Assembly (NCBI GenBank): GCA_020720565.1
Contig: DYOK01000135.1
Coordinates: forward strand, 1-7,163
Length of the DNA: 7,163 nucleotides
Direction of reading: 5' to 3'
Origin: Acetofilamentum sp.
Lineage (GTDB): Bacteria; Bacteroidota; Bacteroidia; Bacteroidales; JAFGXI01
Part shown: positions 1-6,047 of the stretch, piece after piece
Layout: every line of letters begins with the position of its first letter
Position numbering within the stretch: the stretch's first letter is position 1
Translations under genes and position numbers: made by a program
Notes under the pieces: model-generated
The model's input: the letters and a program-made list of their open reading frames with translations, nothing else
Told to the model about the DNA's origin: nothing
Databases searched by the model: none

Positions 1-3
1 AAG

Positions 4-369
4 ATGAATGCATTTGTAGTGGTTTTTATTGGGGGCGGATTGGGCAGTGTGGCTCGATATGCATTATCGATTTGGGTAAGGTCTGTATGGCAGGGTATTA
101 ATCCTTTAGCTACTTTGTTAGCCAATTTAATGGCCACTCTACTTTTGGGTGTTTTTGTGTTCTTTTTGCATCAAAAACAGATGAACGATCTGTCGTGGAA
201 ACTGCTTATTGTAACAGGCTTTTGTGGCGGATTTAGTACCTTTTCAACCTTCAGTTTCGAGACCTTCGACTTGATGCGACAAGGTCAAATATGGTGGGCT
301 ATATCAAATGTAGTACTAAGCGTTGGACTTGGTATATTCCTTTTGTGGATGCTGAGCAAGATGGCGTAA
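4..369 (+). CDS. crcB: CrcB/Fluc fluoride ion channel
   Basis: This 121-residue inner-membrane protein belongs to the CrcB/Fluc family, whose members work as dual-topology dimers that export toxic fluoride. Four hydrophobic segments are visible (about residues 2-24, 34-56, 66-88 and 97-118). Family signatures are the N-terminal GGGLGSVARY (10-19), the pore asparagine N41 in TLLANLMATLLLG, and the third-helix motif GFCGGFSTFSTFS (72-84), whose F80 and F83 match the phenylalanines lining the fluoride path. Residue 78 is Ser where many relatives have Thr, a conservative change. Length is normal for the family. The ATG lies 3 bases from the window edge, so the ribosome binding site and any fluoride riboswitch would lie outside. 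The start is supported because family proteins begin just before the GG motif. It is convergent with the amidase gene, separated from it by the inserted element at 401-635. Confidence 0.96.
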   Translation: MNAFVVVFIGGGLGSVARYALSIWVRSVWQGINPLATLLANLMATLLLGVFVFFLHQKQMNDLSWKLLIVTGFCGGFSTFSTFSFETFDLMRQGQIWWAISNVVLSVGLGIFLLWMLSKMA

Positions 370-392
370 ACTTGTAGCTTGGTCTAATTTGG

Positions 393-400
393 CTTTATTA
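393..400. repeat. Left target-site duplication
   Basis: CTTTATTA directly abuts the left inverted repeat of the MITE-like element and is repeated perfectly at 636-643, directly abutting its right inverted repeat. Duplication of 8 bp of target is the expected footprint of a staggered-cut transposition. Confidence 0.78.
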
Positions 401-426
401 GGTTAATTCTTTATTTGAGTTGCTAT
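401..426. repeat. Left terminal inverted repeat of the MITE-like element
   Basis: These 26 bases, starting GGTTAATTCTTTATTTGAG, match the reverse complement of 610-635 except at the second and twentieth bases. The match stops sharply on both sides. Confidence 0.8.
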
Positions 427-453
427 CTTTACTTTTGTGATAATTTCTAACTT

Positions 454-488
454 CACTTCGACTACGCTCAGTGCTGGCAGGCTCAGTG
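454..488. repeat. Intergenic repeat with GCTCAGTG twice
   Basis: The string CACTTCGACTACGCTCAGTG (454-473) resembles, from memory, a short dispersed sequence common in intergenic DNA of Flavobacteriia and relatives. Its last eight bases GCTCAGTG (466-473) recur at 481-488. It lies inside the MITE-like element, which suggests that the element carries or derives from a widespread repeat. The link to known repeats is recollection, not a search result. Confidence 0.45.
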
Positions 489-506
489 TAAACTTGGCTT
501 ATTGGA

Positions 507-528
507 TGCTTGCCCACTTCGGCAAGCA
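507..528. repeat. Perfect 8-bp stem-loop inside the MITE-like element
   Basis: TGCTTGCC (507-514) is the exact reverse complement of GGCAAGCA (521-528), with the six-base loop CACTTC between. Neither strand has a T-run directly after the stem, so an intrinsic terminator is not well supported, although the position between two convergent genes would suit one. Confidence 0.6.
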
Positions 529-536
529 ATGTATCG

Positions 537-602
537 CTTTGTGTTTTTTGTGGTTTCCTTTGTGTTTTTTGTGGTATAGCTGTTACACAAAGTTACACAA
601 AG
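537..602. repeat. Nested direct and inverted short repeats
   Basis: CTTTGTGTTTTTTGTGGT occurs perfectly twice (537-554 and 558-575), and GTTACACAAA occurs twice in tandem (582-591 and 592-601). The two families are partly complementary: CTTTGTGT (537-544 and 558-565) pairs with ACACAAAG (595-602 and 585-592), so two stems can form one inside the other. Motifs of this CTTTGTG/CACAAAG kind are, as far as I recall, frequent in intergenic DNA of Bacteroidota. Confidence 0.7.
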
Positions 603-609
603 ATTTTTT

Positions 610-635
610 ATAGCACCTCAAATAAAGAATTAAGC
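610..635. repeat. Right terminal inverted repeat of the MITE-like element
   Basis: This is the reverse complement of 401-426 at 24 of 26 positions. It contains the stop codon (630-632) and the last sense codon (633-635) of the amidase gene, so the element boundary falls exactly on a codon boundary of that gene. Confidence 0.8.
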
Positions 636-1415
636 CTTTATTACCCCAAATAGGTCAGCATCGAGATGCGCAGGGAACTTTTGACGAAAATCGAGCAAGT
701 CGCTGCGGCTAATGGTTACAGTTTCTACATGCGATTTATGGGCTTCGATGTGACTGAGCTCATCGCCTTTAAAATCGATTAAAGCCGAATCGCCTGAATG
801 TTCGATGCCATTACCATCCTTCCCAATTCGGTTCACACCGACCACATAAGCCAAGTTTTCGATGGCTCGTGCACGTAATAAAATTTTCCATGGGTTAGAA
901 CGGCGTTCAGGCCAATTGGCCATGTAGATTAGTACATCGTAAGCACTGTTTACATTGCGCGACCATACGGGGAAACGCAAATCGTAGCATACTTGCAAAT
1001 TGATTTTCCATCCTAAATATTCGAATATCTGATGTTCTGTGCCTTCGGCGTAATGCTGGTGCTCGCCAGCCATCCTAAATAAGTGGCGTTTGTTATAAAC
1101 GAAATATGTTCCGTCTGGTTTTACAAAGTAAGCTCTGTTATAGAATTTCTGATCTTCAACAGTGATGACGCTCCCTGCTACAGCTGCATTTAAGGTTTTG
1201 GCCCAATGTTTTAAAAACTCAAAACTTTCGCCTTCGGGTTGCTCGGCCCATTTTTCGGGTCGCATAGAGAAACCTGTCGAAAACATTTCGGGTAGTACTA
1301 CCAAATCGCATAGGCCTTTGAGCGACTCGAGAAGTTTCGAAATCGTTTTTAAATTGGCCGATTTATTTTCCCATTCCAAATCGGTTTGAACCAAGCTTAC
1401 TCTCAAATGTTCCAT
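630..1415 (-). CDS. yafV: Carbon-nitrogen hydrolase, YafV/Nit2-type omega-amidase
   Basis: This cytoplasmic 261-residue enzyme of the nitrilase superfamily has its Glu-Lys-Cys catalytic triad visible: E43 in LPEMF, K109 in YNKRHLF and C143 in QVCYDLRFP. The MAGEHQHY segment (115-122), NWPERR (167-172) and RARAIENLAYVVGVNRIG (181-198) are close to E. coli YafV. Characterised relatives hydrolyse 2-oxoglutaramate or 2-oxosuccinamate to the 2-oxo acid plus ammonia, repairing products of glutamine transamination; that activity here is inferred. Length fits the family (about 255-260). The ATG is preceded by no convincing Shine-Dalgarno sequence. It is the last of the - strand gene series, 123 bases after the OmpA-like gene. 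The final Ala codon and TAA come from the mobile element; without the insertion the protein would end Lys-Pro-Asn. The conserved DAD-x-F end (252-256) is intact, so function is probably unharmed. Confidence 0.93.
   Translation of the reverse strand: MEHLRVSLVQTDLEWENKSANLKTISKLLESLKGLCDLVVLPEMFSTGFSMRPEKWAEQPEGESFEFLKHWAKTLNAAVAGSVITVEDQKFYNRAYFVKPDGTYFVYNKRHLFRMAGEHQHYAEGTEHQIFEYLGWKINLQVCYDLRFPVWSRNVNSAYDVLIYMANWPERRSNPWKILLRARAIENLAYVVGVNRIGKDGNGIEHSGDSALIDFKGDELSHIEAHKSHVETVTISRSDLLDFRQKFPAHLDADLFGVIKA
636..643. repeat. Right target-site duplication
   Basis: This is the second perfect copy of CTTTATTA, abutting the right inverted repeat. It lies within the amidase coding region and, read on the - strand, covers the Lys codon just before the element. 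Confidence 0.78.
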
Positions 1416-1424
1416 TGCAATTTT

Positions 1425-1437
1425 AGGTCAACGACCT
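1425..1437. repeat. Small palindrome AGGTC-N3-GACCT before the amidase gene
   Basis: The five-base arms AGGTC and GACCT are separated by AAC. The palindrome ends nine bases before the amidase ATG, within the likely leader of its mRNA. The same arms occur at 2357-2369. Either a weak leader hairpin or a small operator is possible; chance cannot be excluded. Confidence 0.35.
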
Positions 1438-1538
1438 GTTTAATAATTTAGTAATCTGTGTTTTAACAAGTATTTTGGAAATGGCTATATCGTTTTTTTA
1501 AGCACAAGAACTTAATTTTCGATATTTTTTTACATCGA

Positions 1539-2246
1539 CTACTTAAAACTCAAAGCCAGAACTTTAAATTCGATACGGTTGTTCATGGCTCGACCTTCTT
1601 CAGAATTATTAAAGCCCATAGGCCGTGTAGGACCATAACCTTTTACCACCACGCGTTCGGCTTTAATTTTTTTGGTGATTAAGTAGGCCATCACCACTTC
1701 GGCACGTTTTTGCGATAAGTCCATATTACTTTGTAAATCGCCGGTATTGTCGGTATGGGCACCCAATTCGATTTTAATATTTTTATTGTTGGTCAGAAAC
1801 TCCACAAATCGGTCCAACTCGATATAAGATTCTGGTAGTAATTCGGCGGTTTTACCTTGGAAAAACACATTATTTATTCTGACCATTTGGTCGGGTAATA
1901 ATGGAGCCAGGAATAAATTCTCTTCTTCAATTTCTTGATATTCTGTTAGGGTGGTAAGGTCAAGGAAATTGGTAACGCTGTAGTAACCTTGCGCAATGGC
2001 TCTGTAACTGTATTTTTTGCCGTAAGGTAAAATAATTTTATAGCTACCATCGACTGGGTTGATGCGGGCAATTCCAGCTTCTTTTCCCGAAGGTAATTCT
2101 TCGTAGATCACCCGAACATCGACATCGACGGGTTGCATGTTACGTTCGTTAACGGCTAATCCCGATACCAAAACCACTGGCTTGCTGCCTTGGCCAAAAG
2201 CTAAAATGCACAAGAAAGTAAATGCAATTAAAGTGTAATTTTTCAT
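1539..2246 (-). CDS. Short OmpA-family protein with N-terminal carboxypeptidase-regulatory-like domain
   Basis: This 235-residue exported protein should anchor to peptidoglycan in the periplasm. A signal peptide covers about 1-18 (KNY, then hydrophobic LIAFTFLCILAFG, cleavage near GQ). Residues about 27-115 look like a beta-sandwich of the carboxypeptidase-regulatory-like type, with VSGLAVNERNMQPVDVDV and DGSYKIILPYGKKYSYRAI. Residues about 124-230 form an OmpA C-terminal domain: D166 in GAHTDNTGD and R181 in LSQKRAEVV keep the 15-residue spacing of the Asp and Arg that bind diaminopimelate in OmpA, and NNRIEFKV closes the domain. C13 is not in a proper lipobox, so it is probably soluble rather than a lipoprotein. 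No outer-membrane barrel is present. The order resembles the last two domains of the type IX secretion protein PorE, but the TPR and WD40 parts are missing. It follows the response regulator by 122 bases; its partner and role are unknown. Confidence 0.88.
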   Translation of the reverse strand: MKNYTLIAFTFLCILAFGQGSKPVVLVSGLAVNERNMQPVDVDVRVIYEELPSGKEAGIARINPVDGSYKIILPYGKKYSYRAIAQGYYSVTNFLDLTTLTEYQEIEEENLFLAPLLPDQMVRINNVFFQGKTAELLPESYIELDRFVEFLTNNKNIKIELGAHTDNTGDLQSNMDLSQKRAEVVMAYLITKKIKAERVVVKGYGPTRPMGFNNSEEGRAMNNRIEFKVLALSFK

Positions 2247-2342
2247 ATTCTATTTACGTGCTAAATTTTGTGTTGCTAATTGGGGGTTAATATAATATCA
2301 AGTCGAATTTTATTTATCTAAATGACAGATGGCTAGGTAGTT

Positions 2343-2369
2343 AAAAAATAATAAGTAGGTCGAAGACCT
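2343..2369 (-). terminator. Weak intrinsic terminator candidate after the response regulator
   Basis: On the - strand the response regulator stop overlaps a hairpin with arms AGGTC and GACCT and loop TTC (2369-2357). It is followed, after an AT-rich spacer, by six Ts (2348-2343). The stem is short and the T-run begins about eight bases after it, so termination would be partial at best. It would separate the kinase-regulator transcript from the OmpA-like gene. Confidence 0.35.
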
Positions 2370-3133
2370 TATCCGATATACTCTTGCATTTTTTCGATAA
2401 AGAATTCTTTCCTTCTTCGCGAAATGGGAACTATGGTACCATCGGTCATTTCGATATAACCACCGTCTTTGACTACGTATTTTTTAACGTGTTCCAAATT
2501 GATTAAATGCGAATTGTGGGGGCGGAAAAAATCGCTATCTCCCAGCATGGTTTCGAATTCTTTTAAATTTTTCGAAACCAATATTTTCGAATCGTTTGTT
2601 AAATAAAGCATCGAATAGCTCCCTTCTGCTTCGATTCTGCTAATCTCTTTTATGTCGATATAAATTTGTCCCTCCGATGTTGGAACCATTATTTTGGTGG
2701 GTTTCGAACTGCGAATATTATCGAGTAAAACATCGTATTTACTCATGCTTCTAGGTGCAGGTTGTTTTTTCTCGTTGATTCGTTTTTCGGCTTTGTCGAC
2801 AGCTTCAATAAATTCCTCGATATCGATTGGTTTAAGGATGTAATCGATTGCTGAATATTTAAATGCTTTGATCGCAAAATTGTTATAAGCGGTAATAAAT
2901 ATGATTTCGAAATTTCTTTCGGGTAACATTTCGAGCAAGTCGAATCCATTGCCACGAGGCATTTCAATATCGAGAAACACTAAATCGGGCTGTTGACTTA
3001 AAATAATATTTCGTCCATCTGCGGCCGAGGATGCAGTGCCAACGACTTCGGCATTGGTGCAATACTCGTTTATAATAAGTTCAATCGAATTTATCGCATT
3101 TCGTTCGTCATCTATAATTACAACTCGAATCAT
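2369..3133 (-). CDS. LytTR-family response regulator
   Basis: This cytoplasmic 254-residue transcription regulator is of the LytR/AlgR type. The receiver domain (2-118) has the acidic pair D8/D9, phosphoacceptor D55 in VFLDIEMP, T81 and K101 in YILKP, all the residues needed for phosphorylation. A linker (about 119-144) leads to a LytTR DNA-binding domain (about 146-253) with the hallmarks RIEAEGSYS (166-174), FRPHNSHLINLEHV (203-216) and PISRRRKEFF (236-245). Such proteins bind direct repeats in promoters through a beta-fold. Its ATG lies nine bases after the stop of the sensor kinase, so the two are co-transcribed and almost certainly partners, phosphate passing from the kinase His to D55. 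Length is typical. The stop overlaps a small hairpin. The target genes are not visible; the OmpA-like gene 122 bases downstream is a candidate. Confidence 0.95.
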   Translation of the reverse strand: MIRVVIIDDERNAINSIELIINEYCTNAEVVGTASSAADGRNIILSQQPDLVFLDIEMPRGNGFDLLEMLPERNFEIIFITAYNNFAIKAFKYSAIDYILKPIDIEEFIEAVDKAEKRINEKKQPAPRSMSKYDVLLDNIRSSKPTKIMVPTSEGQIYIDIKEISRIEAEGSYSMLYLTNDSKILVSKNLKEFETMLGDSDFFRPHNSHLINLEHVKKYVVKDGGYIEMTDGTIVPISRRRKEFFIEKMQEYIG

Positions 3134-3142
3134 GGGGTCAGT

Positions 3143-6043
3143 TTAATATGTAAAAGTAATTTTAACTACAGTTCCTTTGCTCTCTTGTTTGTCGTCGAAA
3201 AGGTCGATGTATTCGACCGAAATGTTGGTTTTGTATATGCTGTTTATTAATTCTATTCTATCTTGAGTTATAGTAGTGCCCATCGATTTGTGCGTGTTGT
3301 TTTTCTCGGCGTTTATTTCTTTTGCTTTGGCTCTTCCTACACCGTTATCTTCTATTCTGCAAATGATATTTTCGTCTTCTAAGCTAAAAATAATTCCCAA
3401 TTGACCAGTGGTTTGGTCATTTTTATTCATTAATCCGTGCCATATTGCATTTTCGACAAATGGTTGAATAATCATGGGTGGTATTTTAACCCCTAAAGTA
3501 TCAATTTCATCTTGAATGTCAATAGCATATTCCATTTTTTCTTTAAATCGTAAGGATTCAAGTTCCAAGTACAAATTTAAAGTTAATAATTCTTTTTCTA
3601 AACTGATAAGCGTGGTTTGTGAATTTTCTAAAATTAGTCGAATTAATTTTGAGAATTTTGTTAAAAATTTATTCGATAATCGGGTATCATTTTGCAATAT
3701 ATATAATTGAATCGCATTGAGCGAGTTAAAAATAAAGTGAGGATTCATCTGTCTTGTCAAGGCCATTTGACGGTATTGATTCATTTCACGTTGAATTTTT
3801 TCTTTTTGTGCTCGTGTTCTAAATCGAATTCGGTATAACGCAAACAGTCCACCTAAAATAAAAAAAGAAATAATGGTGTAAAACCACCATTTAGCCCAAT
3901 AAGCAGAATTGACATGAATGCTAATCTGAGCCGTCTTTTTGCTCCAAATTCCACTCTCGTTAGCCGCCTCGACAATAAAAACATAATCACCTGAGGGTAG
4001 AAATGGATAACTGGCAATTAAATCGGTAGTGTAAATCCACTCGCGGTCTAGTCCTTCTAATTTGTAGCGATATTTTACATTGCCCCTGCTTTTAAAGTGT
4101 ATCGATAAATATTCGATTCGGATGTTGTTGGCGTCGTTATCTAAATATATTTTATTTCGATTTGGTAAGCTTTCTTCGTTTACCAGAATATTGGTTATCA
4201 TTGTGTTAGGGCGGTTATCGCTCACTTTAAAGCGTTTGTGCTCAAAATAGCCCACGCCCTTGTTAGTGGCTACAAACACGTATTGATTGTTGACAACAAT
4301 ATCGTTAACTTCGTTAGAAATTAATCCATCGTTGACCGTAATATTGACAATATTGGGTTTGTTGGGGTTACTGTTGATATCAATTTTGCTTATTCCATCT
4401 CGGCTTGCAACCCAAATATCGTTCTCATACGCATAAAGAGCATTGACACTGTTACTGACCAATCCATCGTCTTGGTTATATACCCAAATCGAATCGTTTT
4501 GAATTCGAACTACACCTATGCCGTTGATGCTTAACCATAAAGCTTTAAGTTTGGTGTCTTTGGTAATGTCATTTGCATTTTTGTCCAATATGGGATTTCG
4601 AATTCCAAAATTGTACAAGCTTTTATTTTCGAATTTCCAAAGTCCATTTTTACATGCCAGCCATTGGGTGCCATTGGGGTCGGTCCATATGGCATTGATA
4701 TTTAGGTTTTGTTTTTTTTCTGAACTGCTTTCGAAATATATTTTCTGATTTTTGATGCCTGCAAATCCATTCGATTTACAAAGCCAAATATCGCCTTGCA
4801 ATCCTGCCGATATTTTGTTAATACGAGTTTGGATGTCGTTCTGAGGTTTGGTTCTGATGAGTTCTACCAAATTGTCATTTTCGAGATAGCAGAGTTTGTT
4901 TTTAAAGCTTACCCATAAACGGGAATTGTACCACAACAAATCGGTGATAATTGAAAAGTCGGGATTGCTTAATTCGTAATTCTTAATGTCGAAAAAGTCG
5001 ATTCTTGCAATTGCTTTTTGCCCTGTTATGGCCCATAAATACCGATCCGACACATCTATTTTACTGATGTTATTGTCTAACAGGCCTTGTTTTGTGCTAA
5101 TTTGATGGAATATTTCGGACGGAATATAGAACAGTCCATTGTTCCGACTCGACATCCATATGCTGTTTTCTTGGTCTCTAAACACCGAGCTGATACTGTT
5201 CCCATCAAGTTCTCTACAAAAGGCGGATTGATTCAAGTCGGTGTTTTTAAAACACATGACGCCATCACTATCGAACCCAATCCATAAGTTGCCTTTCTGC
5301 TCAATCTGAAGTGAGATAATGGCATTGTTAAACGTAAAGGTTCGAATACTCCCTTTGACAATCTCGTACAATTTATTTTGACTCGACATTAAAACGGTAT
5401 CGCCCTTAGAAACAACTAACACGGGTTCGTTGGCTCCAATTACTGGCATCGGAACGCTATATGTAGTTAAATTCGTAAAAATCCTGAGCCTTTTCTGATG
5501 CGAACTCACAAAATATCGACATTCACCTTTTCGTAAATCGATGGTGGCTGCACTGTCTTTTACAGTCCAAATGCTTGATAAAATTCCATCTTGATTCAGA
5601 TGAAATCGGCCTTTTTCTAAAATATTAAATTCGATAAAATTTTTCCCGATATAGACGCTCTGAGGTTCAAGCATTTCGGAATAATTGAGCATATTTTGTA
5701 TGCTGTCGTTATACTCGTATGGTGTAATACTATCGCTAAATGCCCTAGACAAATACCCCGAAGGATGAACAAACCATATTTTATGTTTAGCGTCGATAAT
5801 TATTCTGCTGACCTCGTTTTCGGGCAGATTGTCGCTCATGTCGTAGTTTACAAGGGTATAACCATCGAAACGCATGGCACCATTCGAACTTGCTATCCAA
5901 ATGTAGCCAGTAGGGTCTTGAATAATTTGGTTGGTTTTTGATGTGAATAAGCCCAAATCGGTCGAAAAGTGCGTATAGACCACCTCTTGAGCACTTAAAA
6001 AGGTGCTGAAAAAAAGCGACGTTATGAGGAGAAATCCACGCAA
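3143..6043 (-). CDS. Sensor histidine kinase with two periplasmic propellers, Y_Y_Y domain and LytS-type kinase core
   Basis: This inner-membrane sensor has 966 residues from the TTG at 6043-6041, which I chose because it gives a textbook signal peptide (RGFLLITSLFFSTFLSAQ, 2-19) four bases after the rlmB stop. An ATG at 6106 in frame would add 21 residues and overlap rlmB by 59 bases. Residues about 31-602 hold some 14 two-component-propeller repeats (such as GYIWIASSNGAMRFDG and NDIWVASRDGISKI), enough for two seven-bladed propellers. A Y_Y_Y domain (about 645-709, YRYKLEGLDREW) and one membrane helix (about 716-738) follow. The LytS-type kinase has its phosphorylated His at H769 in QMNPHFIFNSLNAIQ, the N-box VENAIWHG (N865) and the ATP-binding DNGVGR (D899), all intact. 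The ligand is unknown; relatives often sense sugars, but no polysaccharide-use genes are here. Unlike hybrid sensors of the phylum, it has no fused receiver or DNA-binding part; the regulator is encoded next. Confidence 0.92.
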   Translation of the reverse strand: MRGFLLITSLFFSTFLSAQEVVYTHFSTDLGLFTSKTNQIIQDPTGYIWIASSNGAMRFDGYTLVNYDMSDNLPENEVSRIIIDAKHKIWFVHPSGYLSRAFSDSITPYEYNDSIQNMLNYSEMLEPQSVYIGKNFIEFNILEKGRFHLNQDGILSSIWTVKDSAATIDLRKGECRYFVSSHQKRLRIFTNLTTYSVPMPVIGANEPVLVVSKGDTVLMSSQNKLYEIVKGSIRTFTFNNAIISLQIEQKGNLWIGFDSDGVMCFKNTDLNQSAFCRELDGNSISSVFRDQENSIWMSSRNNGLFYIPSEIFHQISTKQGLLDNNISKIDVSDRYLWAITGQKAIARIDFFDIKNYELSNPDFSIITDLLWYNSRLWVSFKNKLCYLENDNLVELIRTKPQNDIQTRINKISAGLQGDIWLCKSNGFAGIKNQKIYFESSSEKKQNLNINAIWTDPNGTQWLACKNGLWKFENKSLYNFGIRNPILDKNANDITKDTKLKALWLSINGIGVVRIQNDSIWVYNQDDGLVSNSVNALYAYENDIWVASRDGISKIDINSNPNKPNIVNITVNDGLISNEVNDIVVNNQYVFVATNKGVGYFEHKRFKVSDNRPNTMITNILVNEESLPNRNKIYLDNDANNIRIEYLSIHFKSRGNVKYRYKLEGLDREWIYTTDLIASYPFLPSGDYVFIVEAANESGIWSKKTAQISIHVNSAYWAKWWFYTIISFFILGGLFALYRIRFRTRAQKEKIQREMNQYRQMALTRQMNPHFIFNSLNAIQLYILQNDTRLSNKFLTKFSKLIRLILENSQTTLISLEKELLTLNLYLELESLRFKEKMEYAIDIQDEIDTLGVKIPPMIIQPFVENAIWHGLMNKNDQTTGQLGIIFSLEDENIICRIEDNGVGRAKAKEINAEKNNTHKSMGTTITQDRIELINSIYKTNISVEYIDLFDDKQESKGTVVKITFTY

Positions 6044-6047
6044 AATA

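Larger units (their letters stand above)
401..635. mobile_element. MITE-like non-autonomous element (235 bp)
   Basis: Seen directly: the two ends form 26-bp terminal inverted repeats (401-426 and 610-635) identical at 24 of 26 positions, and CTTTATTA occurs immediately outside both ends (393-400 and 636-643). Inverted ends directly abutted by an 8-bp duplication are the signature of a transposed element. No reading frame of useful size lies inside, so it would have to be mobilised in trans by a transposase encoded elsewhere. The 8-bp duplication and G-G/G-C tips are compatible with several insertion-sequence families making 8-bp duplications (IS1595, IS1, IS256 and IS66 types among others); I cannot assign one. 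It sits between convergent genes, and its right tip provides the last codon and stop of the amidase gene. The interior holds a stem-loop and nested short repeats. Confidence 0.8.

Noticed and set aside
1162..1389. 75-residue + strand open frame opposite the amidase gene
   Set aside because: It is antisense to conserved catalytic sequence and shows no domain features.
1519..1540. TCGAT/ATCGA hairpin after the OmpA-like gene as a terminator
   Set aside because: The stem has five pairs, a ten-base A-rich loop and no T-run after it in the direction of transcription.
2743..2967. 74-residue - strand open frame in a second frame of the response regulator gene
   Set aside because: It overlaps the receiver domain, which carries all expected residues in the main frame.
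5696..5941. 81-residue + strand open frame opposite the sensor kinase, with similar ones at 3516-3710, 4518-4748 and 5087-5287
   Set aside because: All are antisense to a kinase with intact domains, have no ribosome binding site or family resemblance, and are explained by chance in a long gene.
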